From assembly GCA_018713325.1 (NCBI GenBank), contig DVFJ01000004.1:1-63954 (forward strand): a stretch of DNA of 63,954 bases, in the 5' to 3' direction. How positions within the stretch are numbered: the stretch's first letter is position 1; each line of letters opens with the position of its first letter. Position numbers and translations under genes: made by a program. This DNA comes from Candidatus Onthenecus intestinigallinarum. Its GTDB lineage: Bacteria > Bacillota > Clostridia > Christensenellales > Aristaeellaceae. The notes below the pieces were generated by a model, which saw nothing but the letters and a program-made list of their open reading frames with translations, searched no databases and was not told the DNA's origin. Of the stretch, positions 54,773-63,954 are shown piece after piece.

Positions 54773-56871
54773 ATTATAAACTCGTCATCGTCGAATCGCC
54801 CGCCAAGGCGCGCACCATCGGCAAGTTCCTGGGGCGCACGTACAAGGTCGAGGCCTCGCAGGGCCACGTGCGCGACCTGCCCAAGTCCCAGATGGGCGTC
54901 GACGTGGAGCACGACTTTGAGCCCAAGTACATCACCATCCGCGGCCGCGGCGAGATCCTGGAGAAGATCCGCAAGGACGCCAAGAACGCCAGCCGCATCT
55001 ATCTGGCGACGGACCCGGACCGCGAGGGCGAGGCCATCTCGTGGCATCTGGCGAACGTACTGGGCATCGATCCGTCGACCGCCTGCCGCGTGGAGTTCCA
55101 CGAGATCACGGACAAGGCCGTCAAAAATGCGATGAAGTCGCCGCGCCCTATCGACATGGAGCTGGTCAACGCCCAGCAGGCGCGCCGCGTGCTCGACCGC
55201 CTGGTCGGCTACAAGATCAGCCCGCTGCTGTGGATGAAGGTCAAGAAGGGCCTGTCCGCGGGGCGCGTGCAGTCCGTGGCCACGCGCATGATCGTCGACC
55301 GCGAGCAGGAGATCGACGCGTTCATCCCGGAGGAATACTGGAACGTGGACGCCAAGGCGCAGATCGGCAAGCAGAAGTTTCACGTGCGCCTGACCACGCT
55401 CGACGGGAAGAAGGCCGAGCTGCACGACGCGGCGCAGGCGCAGGCGGCCAAGGAGCGCGTGGAGCGCGCGCAGTTCACGGTGCGCAGCGTGCGCGCATCC
55501 GAGCGGCGCAAGAACCCCGCGCCGCCGTTCACGACGTCCAACCTGCAGCAGGAGGCTTCGCGCAAGCTGGGCTTTACGACTTCCAAGACCATGCAGATCG
55601 CCCAGCAGCTCTATGAGGGCGTCGACATCGCAGGCGAGGGCACGCAGGGCCTCATCTCCTACATCCGCACGGACTCCGTGCGCGTGTCCGAGGAGGCCGT
55701 GGCCGACGTGCGCGCCATGATCGCCGAGCGCTGGGGCGACGGCTATCTGCCCGAAAAGCCCAACGTCTACAAGGGCCGCACCAACGCCCAGGACGCGCAC
55801 GAGGCCATCCGCCCCACGCGCGTCACCCGCCGGCCGGAGGAGATCAAGGACTCGCTCTCCAAGGACCAGTACAACCTCTACCGCCTCGTCTACCTGCGCT
55901 TCGTCGCCAGCCAGATGGCCCCGGCGCTGTATGAGACGCTGACCATGGAGCTGGAGGGCGACGGCGTGGGCATGCGCTTCTACGGCGAGCGCCTCAAGTT
56001 CGCGGGATTTACCGCGGTGTACGAGGAGAGCCAGGACGAGGCGCAGGAGGCCGTCGACAGCGCGCAGGTCGCCGCGAATGTGGGCGACGCCGTCGCCATC
56101 GCCGAAGCGGACGCGCAGCAGCACTTCACCCAGCCGCCGGCGCGCTATACCGAGGCGTCGCTCGTGCGCGCGCTGGAGGAGAAGGGCATCGGCCGGCCGT
56201 CGACGTACGCGCCGACCATCTCCACGATCATCGCGCGCGGCTATGTGACGCGCGAGAAGAAGCGCCTGTACCCCACGGAGCTGGGCACGATGGTCACGGA
56301 GATGATGAAGGAATACTTCAAGAACATCGTGGACATCCAGTTCACCGCGGGGATGGAGGAGCAGCTGGACGAAGTCGAGGAGGGCAAGATGCCTTGGAAG
56401 GAGGTCGTCAGCCGCTTCTACGGCCCGTTCGAGCAGACGCTGGAGAACGCCGAGCAGAAGATCGAGAAGGTCAAGGTCAAAGACGAAGTATCCGACGTCG
56501 TGTGCGACAAGTGCGGCGCGATGATGGTCTATAAGCTCGGCCGCTACGGCAAGTTCCTGGCCTGCCCCAACTTCCCGGAGTGCCGCAACACCAAGGCCCT
56601 GCAGGTCGAGATCGACGCGCCCTGTCCCAAGTGCGGCGCGAAGCTGTTGGAAAAGACGTCGCGGCGCGGGCGCAAGTTCTATGGGTGCGAGCGCTATCCC
56701 GAGTGCGACTTCGTCTCCTGGGACATGCCGGTGCGCGATACGTGCCCCGTGTGCGGCAGCTACATGACGCAAAAGCGCGGGCGCAAGGGCGAGCTGTGGC
56801 ATGTGTGCGCAAATGAGACATGCCGGCATCGCGTCGAGGTCCAGCCGCCGGAGGAAGGACAGGACGAATGA
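54769..56871 (+). CDS. topA: DNA topoisomerase I
   Basis: A 700-residue type IA topoisomerase that relaxes negative supercoils. The TTG at 54769 lies 7 nt after GGAGGGG and opens [20 protein letters not shown], the expected N-terminus; an earlier frame start lacks family similarity. The TOPRIM domain includes [16 protein letters not shown]. The active-site tyrosine is in [14 protein letters not shown]. Three C-terminal zinc fingers follow: [42 protein letters not shown] and [19 protein letters not shown] in shortened form. It overlaps dprA and trmFO by 4 nt or less. Confidence 0.96.
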   Translation: MNYKLVIVESPAKARTIGKFLGRTYKVEASQGHVRDLPKSQMGVDVEHDFEPKYITIRGRGEILEKIRKDAKNASRIYLATDPDREGEAISWHLANVLGIDPSTACRVEFHEITDKAVKNAMKSPRPIDMELVNAQQARRVLDRLVGYKISPLLWMKVKKGLSAGRVQSVATRMIVDREQEIDAFIPEEYWNVDAKAQIGKQKFHVRLTTLDGKKAELHDAAQAQAAKERVERAQFTVRSVRASERRKNPAPPFTTSNLQQEASRKLGFTTSKTMQIAQQLYEGVDIAGEGTQGLISYIRTDSVRVSEEAVADVRAMIAERWGDGYLPEKPNVYKGRTNAQDAHEAIRPTRVTRRPEEIKDSLSKDQYNLYRLVYLRFVASQMAPALYETLTMELEGDGVGMRFYGERLKFAGFTAVYEESQDEAQEAVDSAQVAANVGDAVAIAEADAQQHFTQPPARYTEASLVRALEEKGIGRPSTYAPTISTIIARGYVTREKKRLYPTELGTMVTEMMKEYFKNIVDIQFTAGMEEQLDEVEEGKMPWKEVVSRFYGPFEQTLENAEQKIEKVKVKDEVSDVVCDKCGAMMVYKLGRYGKFLACPNFPECRNTKALQVEIDAPCPKCGAKLLEKTSRRGRKFYGCERYPECDFVSWDMPVRDTCPVCGSYMTQKRGRKGELWHVCANETCRHRVEVQPPEEGQDE

Positions 56872-58190
56872 GGGCGACGGTCATCGGGGCGGGCCTGGCG
56901 GGCTGCGAGGCCGCCTGGCAGCTGCAAAAGCGCGGCGTGGAGGTCACGCTCGTGGAGATGAAGCCGGAGAAGTACACGCCGGCCCATCACGCTGCGGGCT
57001 TTGCGGAGCTGGTCTGCTCCAACTCCCTGCGCGGCGACGCGCTCACCAACGCGGTCGGCCTGCTCAAGGAGGAGATGCGCCAGCTCGACTCGCTCATCCT
57101 GCGCGCGGCGGATGCCTCGCGCGTGCCCGCAGGCGGCGCGCTGGCGGTCGACCGCGCGGCGTTTTCCGCGCATGTGACGCGCGCGCTCATGGACAGCCCG
57201 CGCGTGCAGGTCGTCAGCCGCGAGGTGACGGACGTGCCGCAGGCGCCGTGCGTCATCGCCACGGGTCCGCTCACGTCGGACGCGCTGGCTGCGCGCATTG
57301 CACAGCTGCCGGGCCTTCGCACGCTCAACTTCTTTGACGCGGCCGCGCCCATCGTGACGCTCGAGTCGCTGGACCTGGACCGGATCTACCGCGCCAGCCG
57401 CTACGGGCGCGGGGACGACTACCTCAACTGCCCCATGACGCGCGAGCAGTACGACGCGTTCTACGAGGCGCTGATCGCGGCCGAGGGCGCGCCGGTGCAC
57501 GGCTTTGACGACGCGAAGGTCTTCGAGGGCTGCATGCCCATCGAGACGATGGCGCGCCGGGGGCGCATGGTCATGGCCTTCGGGCCGATGAAGCCCGTGG
57601 GCCTGCCCGACCCGCGCACCGGCCGCGAGCCGTTCGCCGTCGTGCAGCTGCGCCAGGACGACGCTGCCGCCACGCTGTACAACATCGTGGGCTTTCAGAC
57701 GCGGCTGAAGTGGGGCGAGCAGAAGCGCGTGTTCTCGATGATCCCGGGCCTGGAGCATGCGGAGTTTGCGCGCTACGGCGTCATGCACCGCAACACGTTC
57801 CTGCACTCCCCGGGCTTCCTGAACGCGCGCTATGAGATGCTCGACCGGCCGGGCGTCTACTTCGCCGGCCAGATGACGGGCGTGGAGGGCTATGTCGAGA
57901 GCGCGGCCTCGGGCCTGGTGGCGGGGCTGTCGCTGGCCCGGCAGCTGCTGGGCCTGCCGCCGGTGGACTTCTCGCGCCGCACGGCCATCGGGGCCATGGC
58001 GCACTACATCGCCGAAGCGGGCGGCGACTTTCAGCCGATGAACGCCAACTTTGGCCTGATCGAACCGCTGGGGCGGCGCGTGAAGGGCAAGCAGGAGCGG
58101 TACATGCAGCTGGCGCTGCGCGCGCTGGACGAGATCGAGGCGCTGCGCTCCAACCCGCTGCGGCAGGATTTCTACCCCGAATCCGCATGA
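56868..58190 (+). CDS. trmFO: Folate-dependent tRNA (uracil-54) methyltransferase
   Basis: A 440-residue flavoprotein that makes ribothymidine at position 54 of tRNAs using methylenetetrahydrofolate. The FAD loop is [51 protein letters not shown] and [20 protein letters not shown] are family motifs. Its ATG overlaps the topA stop (ATGA). In many Firmicutes xerC follows before hslV; here it is missing and a new promoter leads into hslV. Confidence 0.95.
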   Translation: MRATVIGAGLAGCEAAWQLQKRGVEVTLVEMKPEKYTPAHHAAGFAELVCSNSLRGDALTNAVGLLKEEMRQLDSLILRAADASRVPAGGALAVDRAAFSAHVTRALMDSPRVQVVSREVTDVPQAPCVIATGPLTSDALAARIAQLPGLRTLNFFDAAAPIVTLESLDLDRIYRASRYGRGDDYLNCPMTREQYDAFYEALIAAEGAPVHGFDDAKVFEGCMPIETMARRGRMVMAFGPMKPVGLPDPRTGREPFAVVQLRQDDAAATLYNIVGFQTRLKWGEQKRVFSMIPGLEHAEFARYGVMHRNTFLHSPGFLNARYEMLDRPGVYFAGQMTGVEGYVESAASGLVAGLSLARQLLGLPPVDFSRRTAIGAMAHYIAEAGGDFQPMNANFGLIEPLGRRVKGKQERYMQLALRALDEIEALRSNPLRQDFYPESA

Positions 58191-58225
58191 CGCGCAGGAA
58201 ACTGCCGCCGGTCAGCGCAGGAACG

Positions 58226-58254
58226 TTGCGCTCGCCGGCGGTTTCCGTTATAAT
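58226..58254 (+). promoter_or_regulatory. hslVU promoter
   Basis: TTGCGC, a 17-bp spacer and TATAAT, 48 nt before the hslV start. Confidence 0.75.
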
Positions 58255-58301
58255 AAGGGATGCGGCCGCATCACGCGCCGCGTCAGGAGGGACGAATCTT
58301 G

Positions 58302-58835
58302 ATGGAAATGAGAGGCACCACCATCTGCGCCGTGAAGAAGGACGGCCGCATCGCCGTCGCGGGCGACGGGCAGGTGACGATGGGCGAACATACGATTTTC
58401 AAGGCCACGGCGCACAAGGTGCGCCGCATCTTCGGCGGCAAGGTCGTGACGGGCTTTGCGGGCTCGGTCGCGGACGCGTTTTCGCTGTGCGAGCGCTTTG
58501 AGGAAAAACTGACGCAGTTCGGCGGCAACCTGGAGCGCGCCGCCGTGGAGCTGGCGCAGGAGTGGCGCAGCGACAAGGCCATGCGCAAGCTGGACGCGAT
58601 GCTGATCGTCGCGGGCGGCGAGGACCTGCTGATCGTGTCGGGCACGGGCGAGGTGATCACGCCCGACGACGGCGTGGCGGCGGTCGGCTCCGGCGGCAAC
58701 TACGCCATGGCCGCGGCCCGCGCGCTGTGCCAGAATACGGACCTGTCCGCGCACGACATCGCGCAAAAGGCGCTGCACATCGCGGCGGATATCTGCGTGT
58801 ACACAAACCACAACGTCATCGTCGAGGACGTCTGA
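58302..58835 (+). CDS. hslV: ATP-dependent protease subunit HslV
   Basis: A 177-residue peptidase of the proteasome-like HslVU complex. After processing, the protein would begin at the threonine of [13 protein letters not shown], the N-terminal nucleophile; the preceding residues form a short propeptide. [37 protein letters not shown] and [17 protein letters not shown] are conserved. A TTG at 58299 is an alternative start with better spacing from AGGAGG. It is followed after 30 nt by hslU. Confidence 0.95.
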   Translation: MEMRGTTICAVKKDGRIAVAGDGQVTMGEHTIFKATAHKVRRIFGGKVVTGFAGSVADAFSLCERFEEKLTQFGGNLERAAVELAQEWRSDKAMRKLDAMLIVAGGEDLLIVSGTGEVITPDDGVAAVGSGGNYAMAAARALCQNTDLSAHDIAQKALHIAADICVYTNHNVIVEDV

Positions 58836-58865
58836 GGACGCCGACGCCCGAAAGGGAGGATCAAA

Positions 58866-60227
<1,362 letters not shown>

Positions 60228-60248
60228 GCCGCCGGGCGCAATCCGCGC

Positions 60249-60277
60249 TTGACAGGACGGGGCGGCTGGTGTAAAAT
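60249..60277 (+). promoter_or_regulatory. leuCDB promoter
   Basis: TTGACA, a 17-bp spacer and TAAAAT, in front of the T-box leader. Confidence 0.85.
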
Positions 60278-60283
60278 AAATGC

Positions 60284-60546
60284 CAATCCGATATTCTGCA
60301 AAGGCGATGAAGGAGATAAGGCGCGGGGAGAGGCCCCAGAGAGCCGGCGGTGCTGCGAGCCGGCGCCCCGGACCGCGCGTATAGCTCGCTCCCGAGCCGC
60401 CTGCCTGAAGTGAGTAGGGCGGGACGTCGCGCCGCGTGAAGGCGTTGAGGGCCTGCGGACGCGCGTCCGAAGGCCGAATCAGGGTGGTACCGTGAGCGAT
60501 GACAGTCCTCGCCCCTGCGCACGCAGGGGCGGGGATTTTTTGTTGT
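60284..60546 (+). promoter_or_regulatory. T-box leader, tRNA-Leu sensing
   Basis: The leader has a stem I with E-loop side GGAGATAAG, apical AGAGAG and loop GGTGCTGCGAG, and a likely specifier CUC followed by G at 60385-60387 in the opposite strand of that internal loop. The T-box is AATCAGGGTGGTACCGTGAGC, split as AATCAGGGTGGTACCG at 60477-60492. The terminator is TCCTCGCCCCTGCG-CA-CGCAGGGGCGGGGA, then TTTTTT (60506-60540). The bulge UGGU should pair with an ACCA end; tRNA-Leu carries discriminator A73, so it agrees with the Leu codon and with the leuCDB genes downstream. Confidence 0.9.
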
Positions 60547-60579
60547 CAACATATGAAACAGGCGGGAGGCGGTCTTCTC

Positions 60580-61842
60580 ATGGGCATGACCATGACCCAG
60601 AAAATCCTTGCGCGCGCCGCGGGCGTCGAAAGCTGCCGGGCGGGCGAGCTCCTCATGTGCAACCTCGACCTGGTGCTGGGCAACGACATCACCGGGCCGG
60701 TGGCGATCAACGAATTCTACAAGATGGGCGCCAAGAAGGTCTTTGACCCCGCGAAGGTCGTGCTGGTGCCGGATCACTTCGCGCCCAACAAGGACATCAA
60801 GTCCGCGCAGATGACCAAGGACATGCGCGCCTTTGCGCGCGAGCAGCAGATCGTCCACTACTTCGAGGTCGGCAAGGCCGGCATCGAGCACGCGCTGCTG
60901 CCCGAGCAGGGCCTGTGCGCGCCGGGCGAGGTCATCATCGGCGCGGACAGCCATACCTGTACCTACGGCGCGCTGGGCTGCATGTCCACCGGCGTGGGCT
61001 CCACGGACATGGCCGCCGGCATGGCGACCGGCCAGGCCTGGTTCAAGGTGCCCGAGGCCGTGAAGGTGACGCTCACGGGCAAGCTGAACCCGTATGTCAG
61101 CGGCAAGGACGTCATCCTCCACCTGATCGGCCTCATCGGCGTGGACGGCGCGCGCTACATGTCGCTGGAGTTTGGCGGGGACGGCGTGAAGGAGATCTCC
61201 ATGGACGGCCGGCTGACCATCGCGAACATGGCCATCGAGGCGGGCGCGAAGAACGGCATCTTCCCCGTCGACGACGTGACGCGCGCCTATCTGGCCGGGC
61301 GCGTGACGCGGCCCTGGCAGGCCGTCGAGCCCGATCCTGACGCCGAGTATGCGCGCGAGGTCGTCATCGACCTGGCCGACGTGCCGCTGACCGTCGCGCT
61401 GCCGCACCTGCCCTCCAACACAAAGCCCGCCGCGGCCTGCGCGGATCTGGCGATCGATCAGGCCGTCATCGGCTCGTGCACCAACGGACGCATCGAGGAC
61501 CTGCGCGCCGCCGCACAGGTGCTGCGCGGCCATCAGGTCAGCGACCGTGTGCGCTGCATCGTCATCCCGGGCACGCAGCAGATCGTCAGGCAGGCGATCG
61601 ACGAGGGGCTGGTCAGCGTCTTCATTGACGCGGGCGCGATCTTCACCATGCCCACCTGCGGCCCGTGCCTGGGCGGCCACTGCGGCGTCCTCGCCGACGG
61701 CGAGCGCTGCGTGTCGACCACGAACCGCAACTTTGTGGGCCGCATGGGCCACACGGGCAGCGAGGTCATCCTCGCGTCCCCGGCCGTCGCCGCGGCGTCC
61801 GCGGTGCTGGGCCGCGTCGCCACGCCGGATGAAGTGAAGTAA
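60580..61842 (+). CDS. leuC: 3-isopropylmalate dehydratase large subunit
   Basis: A 420-residue subunit that, with LeuD, isomerises 2- to 3-isopropylmalate in leucine synthesis. The [4Fe-4S] cysteines are in [13 protein letters not shown] and in [33 protein letters not shown] is the conserved substrate loop. The length is that of the shorter archaeal-bacterial LeuC class (HACN-type). Start at 60580 lies 10 nt after GGGAGG; an ATG six bases later is also usable. leuA is absent from this operon, so the first step is encoded elsewhere. Confidence 0.95.
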   Translation: MGMTMTQKILARAAGVESCRAGELLMCNLDLVLGNDITGPVAINEFYKMGAKKVFDPAKVVLVPDHFAPNKDIKSAQMTKDMRAFAREQQIVHYFEVGKAGIEHALLPEQGLCAPGEVIIGADSHTCTYGALGCMSTGVGSTDMAAGMATGQAWFKVPEAVKVTLTGKLNPYVSGKDVILHLIGLIGVDGARYMSLEFGGDGVKEISMDGRLTIANMAIEAGAKNGIFPVDDVTRAYLAGRVTRPWQAVEPDPDAEYAREVVIDLADVPLTVALPHLPSNTKPAAACADLAIDQAVIGSCTNGRIEDLRAAAQVLRGHQVSDRVRCIVIPGTQQIVRQAIDEGLVSVFIDAGAIFTMPTCGPCLGGHCGVLADGERCVSTTNRNFVGRMGHTGSEVILASPAVAAASAVLGRVATPDEVK

Positions 61843-61856
61843 GGAGGCAGCCGATT

Positions 61857-62354
61857 ATGAAAATGCAGTCCGCCGTCATCAAGTACGGCGATCACGTGGA
61901 TACGGACGTCATCATCCCCGCGCGCTACCTGAACACCACCGACCCCGCGGAGCTGGCCCGCCACTGCATGGAGGACCTCGACGCGGCGTTCCATGAAAAG
62001 GCCAAGGCGCGCAGGATCATCGTCGCGGGGCGCAACTTCGGCTGCGGCTCTTCGCGCGAGCATGCGCCGCTGGCCATCAAGGCCGCCGGCATCGAGTGCG
62101 TCGTCGCCGACTCCTTCGCGCGCATCTTCTTCCGCAATGCGATCAACATCGGCCTGCCGATCGTCGAGTGCCCAGAGGCCGCCGCGGCCATCGCGGACGG
62201 CGCGCAGGTCAGCGTCGATCTGGACGCGGGCGTCATCACGGACGAGACCACGGGCCGGACGTTTACCGCCGCGCCGTTCCCGCCCTTCATGCAGGGCATC
62301 ATCGAGGCGGGCGGCCTGGTGCCGTTCGTGCAGCGCCGAATGGAGGGAAAGTGA
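61857..62354 (+). CDS. leuD: 3-isopropylmalate dehydratase small subunit
   Basis: A 165-residue partner of LeuC. It starts MQSAVIKYGDHVDTDVIIPA after two residues and has IIVAGRNFGCGSSREHAPLA, the substrate-binding signature, and CVVADSFARIFFRNAINIGL. GGAGGCAG precedes the ATG. It lies 14 nt after leuC and 1 nt before leuB. Confidence 0.96.
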   Translation: MKMQSAVIKYGDHVDTDVIIPARYLNTTDPAELARHCMEDLDAAFHEKAKARRIIVAGRNFGCGSSREHAPLAIKAAGIECVVADSFARIFFRNAINIGLPIVECPEAAAAIADGAQVSVDLDAGVITDETTGRTFTAAPFPPFMQGIIEAGGLVPFVQRRMEGK

Positions 62355-62355
62355 C

Positions 62356-63420
62356 ATGCAGGCGAACATCGTACTTCTGCCGGGCGACGGCATCGGCCCG
62401 GAGATCGTGGAGCAGGCGGTGCGCGTGCTGCGCGCCGTCGCGGAGAAGTTCGGCCACACCTTTGCGTTTGACGCACAGTTGCTGGGCGGCGCATCCATCG
62501 ACGCGTGCGGCGTGCCGCTGACGGACGAGGCGCTGGCGGCCTGCAATGCGGCGGATGCGGTGCTGATGGGCGCGGTGGGCGGCCCGAAGTGGGACGGCGT
62601 GGAGCCCGCCCGGCGGCCGGAGAAGGGTCTGCTGGCGCTGCGCAAGGGCATGGGGGTGTTTGCCAACCTGCGCCCGTGCACGATCCACCGGCAGCTTGCC
62701 GGGGCGTGCCCGCTGCGCCCGGACATCCTGTCCGAGCCGATCGACATCCTGATGCTGCGCGAGTTGACCGGCGACATCTACTTTGGCAAGCGCTCGCGCT
62801 CTGCGGACCGCGCATACGCCACCGATGAGATGGCCTACAGCCGGGAAGAGGTCAGCCGCCTGGCGCGCATTGGCTTTGAGAACGCGATGAAGCGCAGAAA
62901 GCGCCTGTGCAGCGTGGACAAGGCGAACGTCCTGGAGTGCTCGCGGCTATGGCGGGAGACCGTGCAGGAGATGGCCAGGGAATACCCGGAGGTGGACGTC
63001 ACCTACATGTACGTGGACAATGCGGCGATGCAGCTGATCCTGCGCCCGGCGCAGTTCGACGTGATGATCACGGGCAACCTGTTCGGCGACATCCTGTCCG
63101 ACGAGAGCGCGGCGATCGCGGGCAGCCTGGGCATGATGCCCTCGGCGAGCCTGGGCGCCGGCACGCGCGGACTGTACGAGCCCATCCACGGCTCTGCGCC
63201 GGACATTGCGGGCAAGGACCTGGCCAATCCGCTGGGCACGATTCTGTCGGCGGCGATGTTGCTGCGCCACTCGCTGGGGCTGGAGGCGGAGGCCGCGGCG
63301 GTCGAGCGCGCGGTGGAGCAGGCGCTCGACGCGGGATACCGCACCGCCGACATCTGGTCGGAGGGCTGCACGAAGATCGGCTGCGCCCGGATGGGCGAGC
63401 AGGTCGCAAAGGCCATTTGA
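62356..63420 (+). CDS. leuB: 3-isopropylmalate dehydrogenase
   Basis: A 354-residue NAD-dependent decarboxylating dehydrogenase. It begins QANIVLLPGDGIGPEIVEQA. LMGAVGGPKWD, FANLRPCTIH and RELTGDIYFGKRS form the substrate site, and NLFGDILSDESAAIAGSLGM is the family signature. EPIHGSAPDIAGKDLANPLG binds NAD. GGAGGGAAA precedes the ATG. It is the last gene of leuCDB. Confidence 0.96.
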   Translation: MQANIVLLPGDGIGPEIVEQAVRVLRAVAEKFGHTFAFDAQLLGGASIDACGVPLTDEALAACNAADAVLMGAVGGPKWDGVEPARRPEKGLLALRKGMGVFANLRPCTIHRQLAGACPLRPDILSEPIDILMLRELTGDIYFGKRSRSADRAYATDEMAYSREEVSRLARIGFENAMKRRKRLCSVDKANVLECSRLWRETVQEMAREYPEVDVTYMYVDNAAMQLILRPAQFDVMITGNLFGDILSDESAAIAGSLGMMPSASLGAGTRGLYEPIHGSAPDIAGKDLANPLGTILSAAMLLRHSLGLEAEAAAVERAVEQALDAGYRTADIWSEGCTKIGCARMGEQVAKAI

Positions 63421-63430
63421 GGTGCCATAC

Positions 63431-63475
63431 GCGGCGGCGGGGGACGCTCCCGCCGCCGCGCCGGGTATCTTTTTG
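63431..63475 (+). terminator. leuCDB terminator
   Basis: GCGGCGGCGGG pairs with CCCGCCGCCGC. A run of T (TCTTTTT) comes 9 nt after the stem, so efficiency may be limited. Confidence 0.65.
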
Positions 63476-63485
63476 AACAGAGGCA

Positions 63486-63514
63486 TTGACAAAGACGGCA
63501 AAAAGGGATATAAT
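63486..63514 (+). promoter_or_regulatory. Consensus promoter of the tRNA-Ser pair
   Basis: TTGACA, a 17-bp spacer and TATAAT, 25 nt before the first tRNA. Confidence 0.95.
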
Positions 63515-63538
63515 ATCTCTCGCTGGTTGTGTTCGCAT

Positions 63539-63627
63539 GGAGAGATGGCCGAGCGGTTTATGGCGCTGGTCTTGAAAACCAGTGATACAGCGATGTACCG
63601 GGGGTTCGAATCCCTCTCTCTCCGCCA
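63539..63627 (+). tRNA. tRNA-Ser (TGA)
   Basis: Acceptor GGAGAGA / TCTCTCC, anticodon loop CTTGAAA with TGA, long variable arm and encoded CCA. Confidence 0.95.
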
Positions 63628-63657
63628 TTTCTTCAAAATCGCATATTCGCTTGACAT

Positions 63658-63748
63658 GGAGAAGTACCCAAGAGGCCGAAGGGGCTCCCCTGCTAAGGGA
63701 GTAGTGTGCGAAAGCGCAGCCCGGGTTCAAATCCCGGCTTCTCCGCCA
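63658..63748 (+). tRNA. tRNA-Ser (GCT)
   Basis: Acceptor GGAGAAG / CTTCTCC, anticodon loop CTGCTAA with GCT, long variable arm (TAGTGTGCGAAAGCGCAGCC) and encoded CCA. Confidence 0.95.
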
Positions 63749-63753
63749 CCAAA

Positions 63754-63795
63754 GGACACCGATATTGATACAATGTCGGTGTTCTTTCTTTTTGC
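63754..63795 (+). terminator. Terminator of the tRNA-Ser pair
   Basis: GGACACCGATATTG pairs with CAATGTCGGTGTTC, allowing two G-T pairs, followed by TTTCTTTTT. Confidence 0.85.
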
Positions 63796-63954
63796 GGTTT
63801 CAAGTGTTGAAGATGCAAATATAGGCTGATATATCCGAAAATCAGCCCAATTTAGGCTTTGTTATGCAAGATTGACTTGTTTTTCTGTCAAAACCTCATT
63901 TCATCCTTTCTCCCCTTCCGCGTAGCAGGTCGCTTTTTAAACTACTCGACCGCC
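63796..63954. other. AT-rich edge after the tRNA-Ser genes
   Basis: This stretch is much richer in A and T than the rest. It holds a hairpin (GGCTGAT ... ATCAGCC, 63823-63846). On the minus strand a short open frame enters from the window edge and ends at a TGA near 63898 after DLLRGRGERMK; I cannot identify it. It may be the end of a gene lying beyond the window. Confidence 0.35.

Overview
The window is chromosomal DNA from a GC-rich, low-mobility-element member of the Bacillota (Firmicutes), most likely an anaerobic, endospore-forming clostridium. The evidence is a sporulation block (SipL-like, SpoIIR, SleB, YpeB), two T-box leaders, a type III glutamine synthetase, HutP, an IspH-ribosomal protein S1 fusion typical of Clostridia, the dprA-topA-trmFO-hslVU order, and consensus sigma-A promoters. 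I infer a gut-type clostridial lineage, perhaps Christensenellales or Oscillospirales, but the sequence alone does not settle it. I see no CRISPR array, transposase or phage gene.

Layout. 1-790: 5S rRNA ending an rRNA operon, its terminator, and a decayed nucleoside phosphorylase pseudogene that still has a promoter. 833-9700: a secreted foldase, a flippase, the housekeeping sigma factor, a rhamnosyltransferase-like enzyme, an O-antigen ligase/polymerase-like protein, an S49 peptidase and a DUF3048 protein, that is, envelope genes around rpoD. 9707-10762 (minus): an anchored SGNH-like protein. 10972-15694: MarR regulator, double-domain acyl-CoA dehydratase activase and HgdB-like partner, all overlapping. 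15745-21652 (minus): a beta-galactosidase operon with two flavoproteins. 21847-30154: a tightly overlapped exopolysaccharide operon of four GT2 enzymes, a pyruvyl transferase, a flippase, an F420-dehydrogenase-beta-like iron-sulfur protein and a membrane-anchored Mrr-like nuclease. 30275-31988 (minus): cysS under a Cys T-box.

32053-38981: SipL-like gene with a sigma-E-like promoter, ispE, spoIIR-sleB-ypeB, a DUF1934 pair and a metallo-beta-lactamase-fold protein. 39273-39749 (minus): an orphan membrane protein. 39921-46479: glnN, hutP, cmk, plsC, ispH-rpsA, aroQ. 46562-47221: seven tRNA genes under a perfect promoter. 47468-51867: six unusual genes (Cys-rich secreted protein, LRR protein, ADP-ribosylglycohydrolase, 24-residue-repeat protein, small membrane protein, transglutaminase-like protein) that look like an accessory island beside the tRNAs. 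52050-60227: comM, dprA, topA, trmFO, hslV, hslU. 60249-63420: leuCDB under a Leu T-box. 63539-63748: two tRNA-Ser genes, followed by an AT-rich edge.

Functional themes are cell-envelope polysaccharide assembly, sporulation and germination, amino-acid-responsive RNA regulation, and anaerobic radical/iron-sulfur chemistry. The least understood parts are the activase/HgdB-like operon, the tRNA-adjacent island with its 24-residue repeat protein, and the foldase whose parvulin domain is split by a coiled coil.
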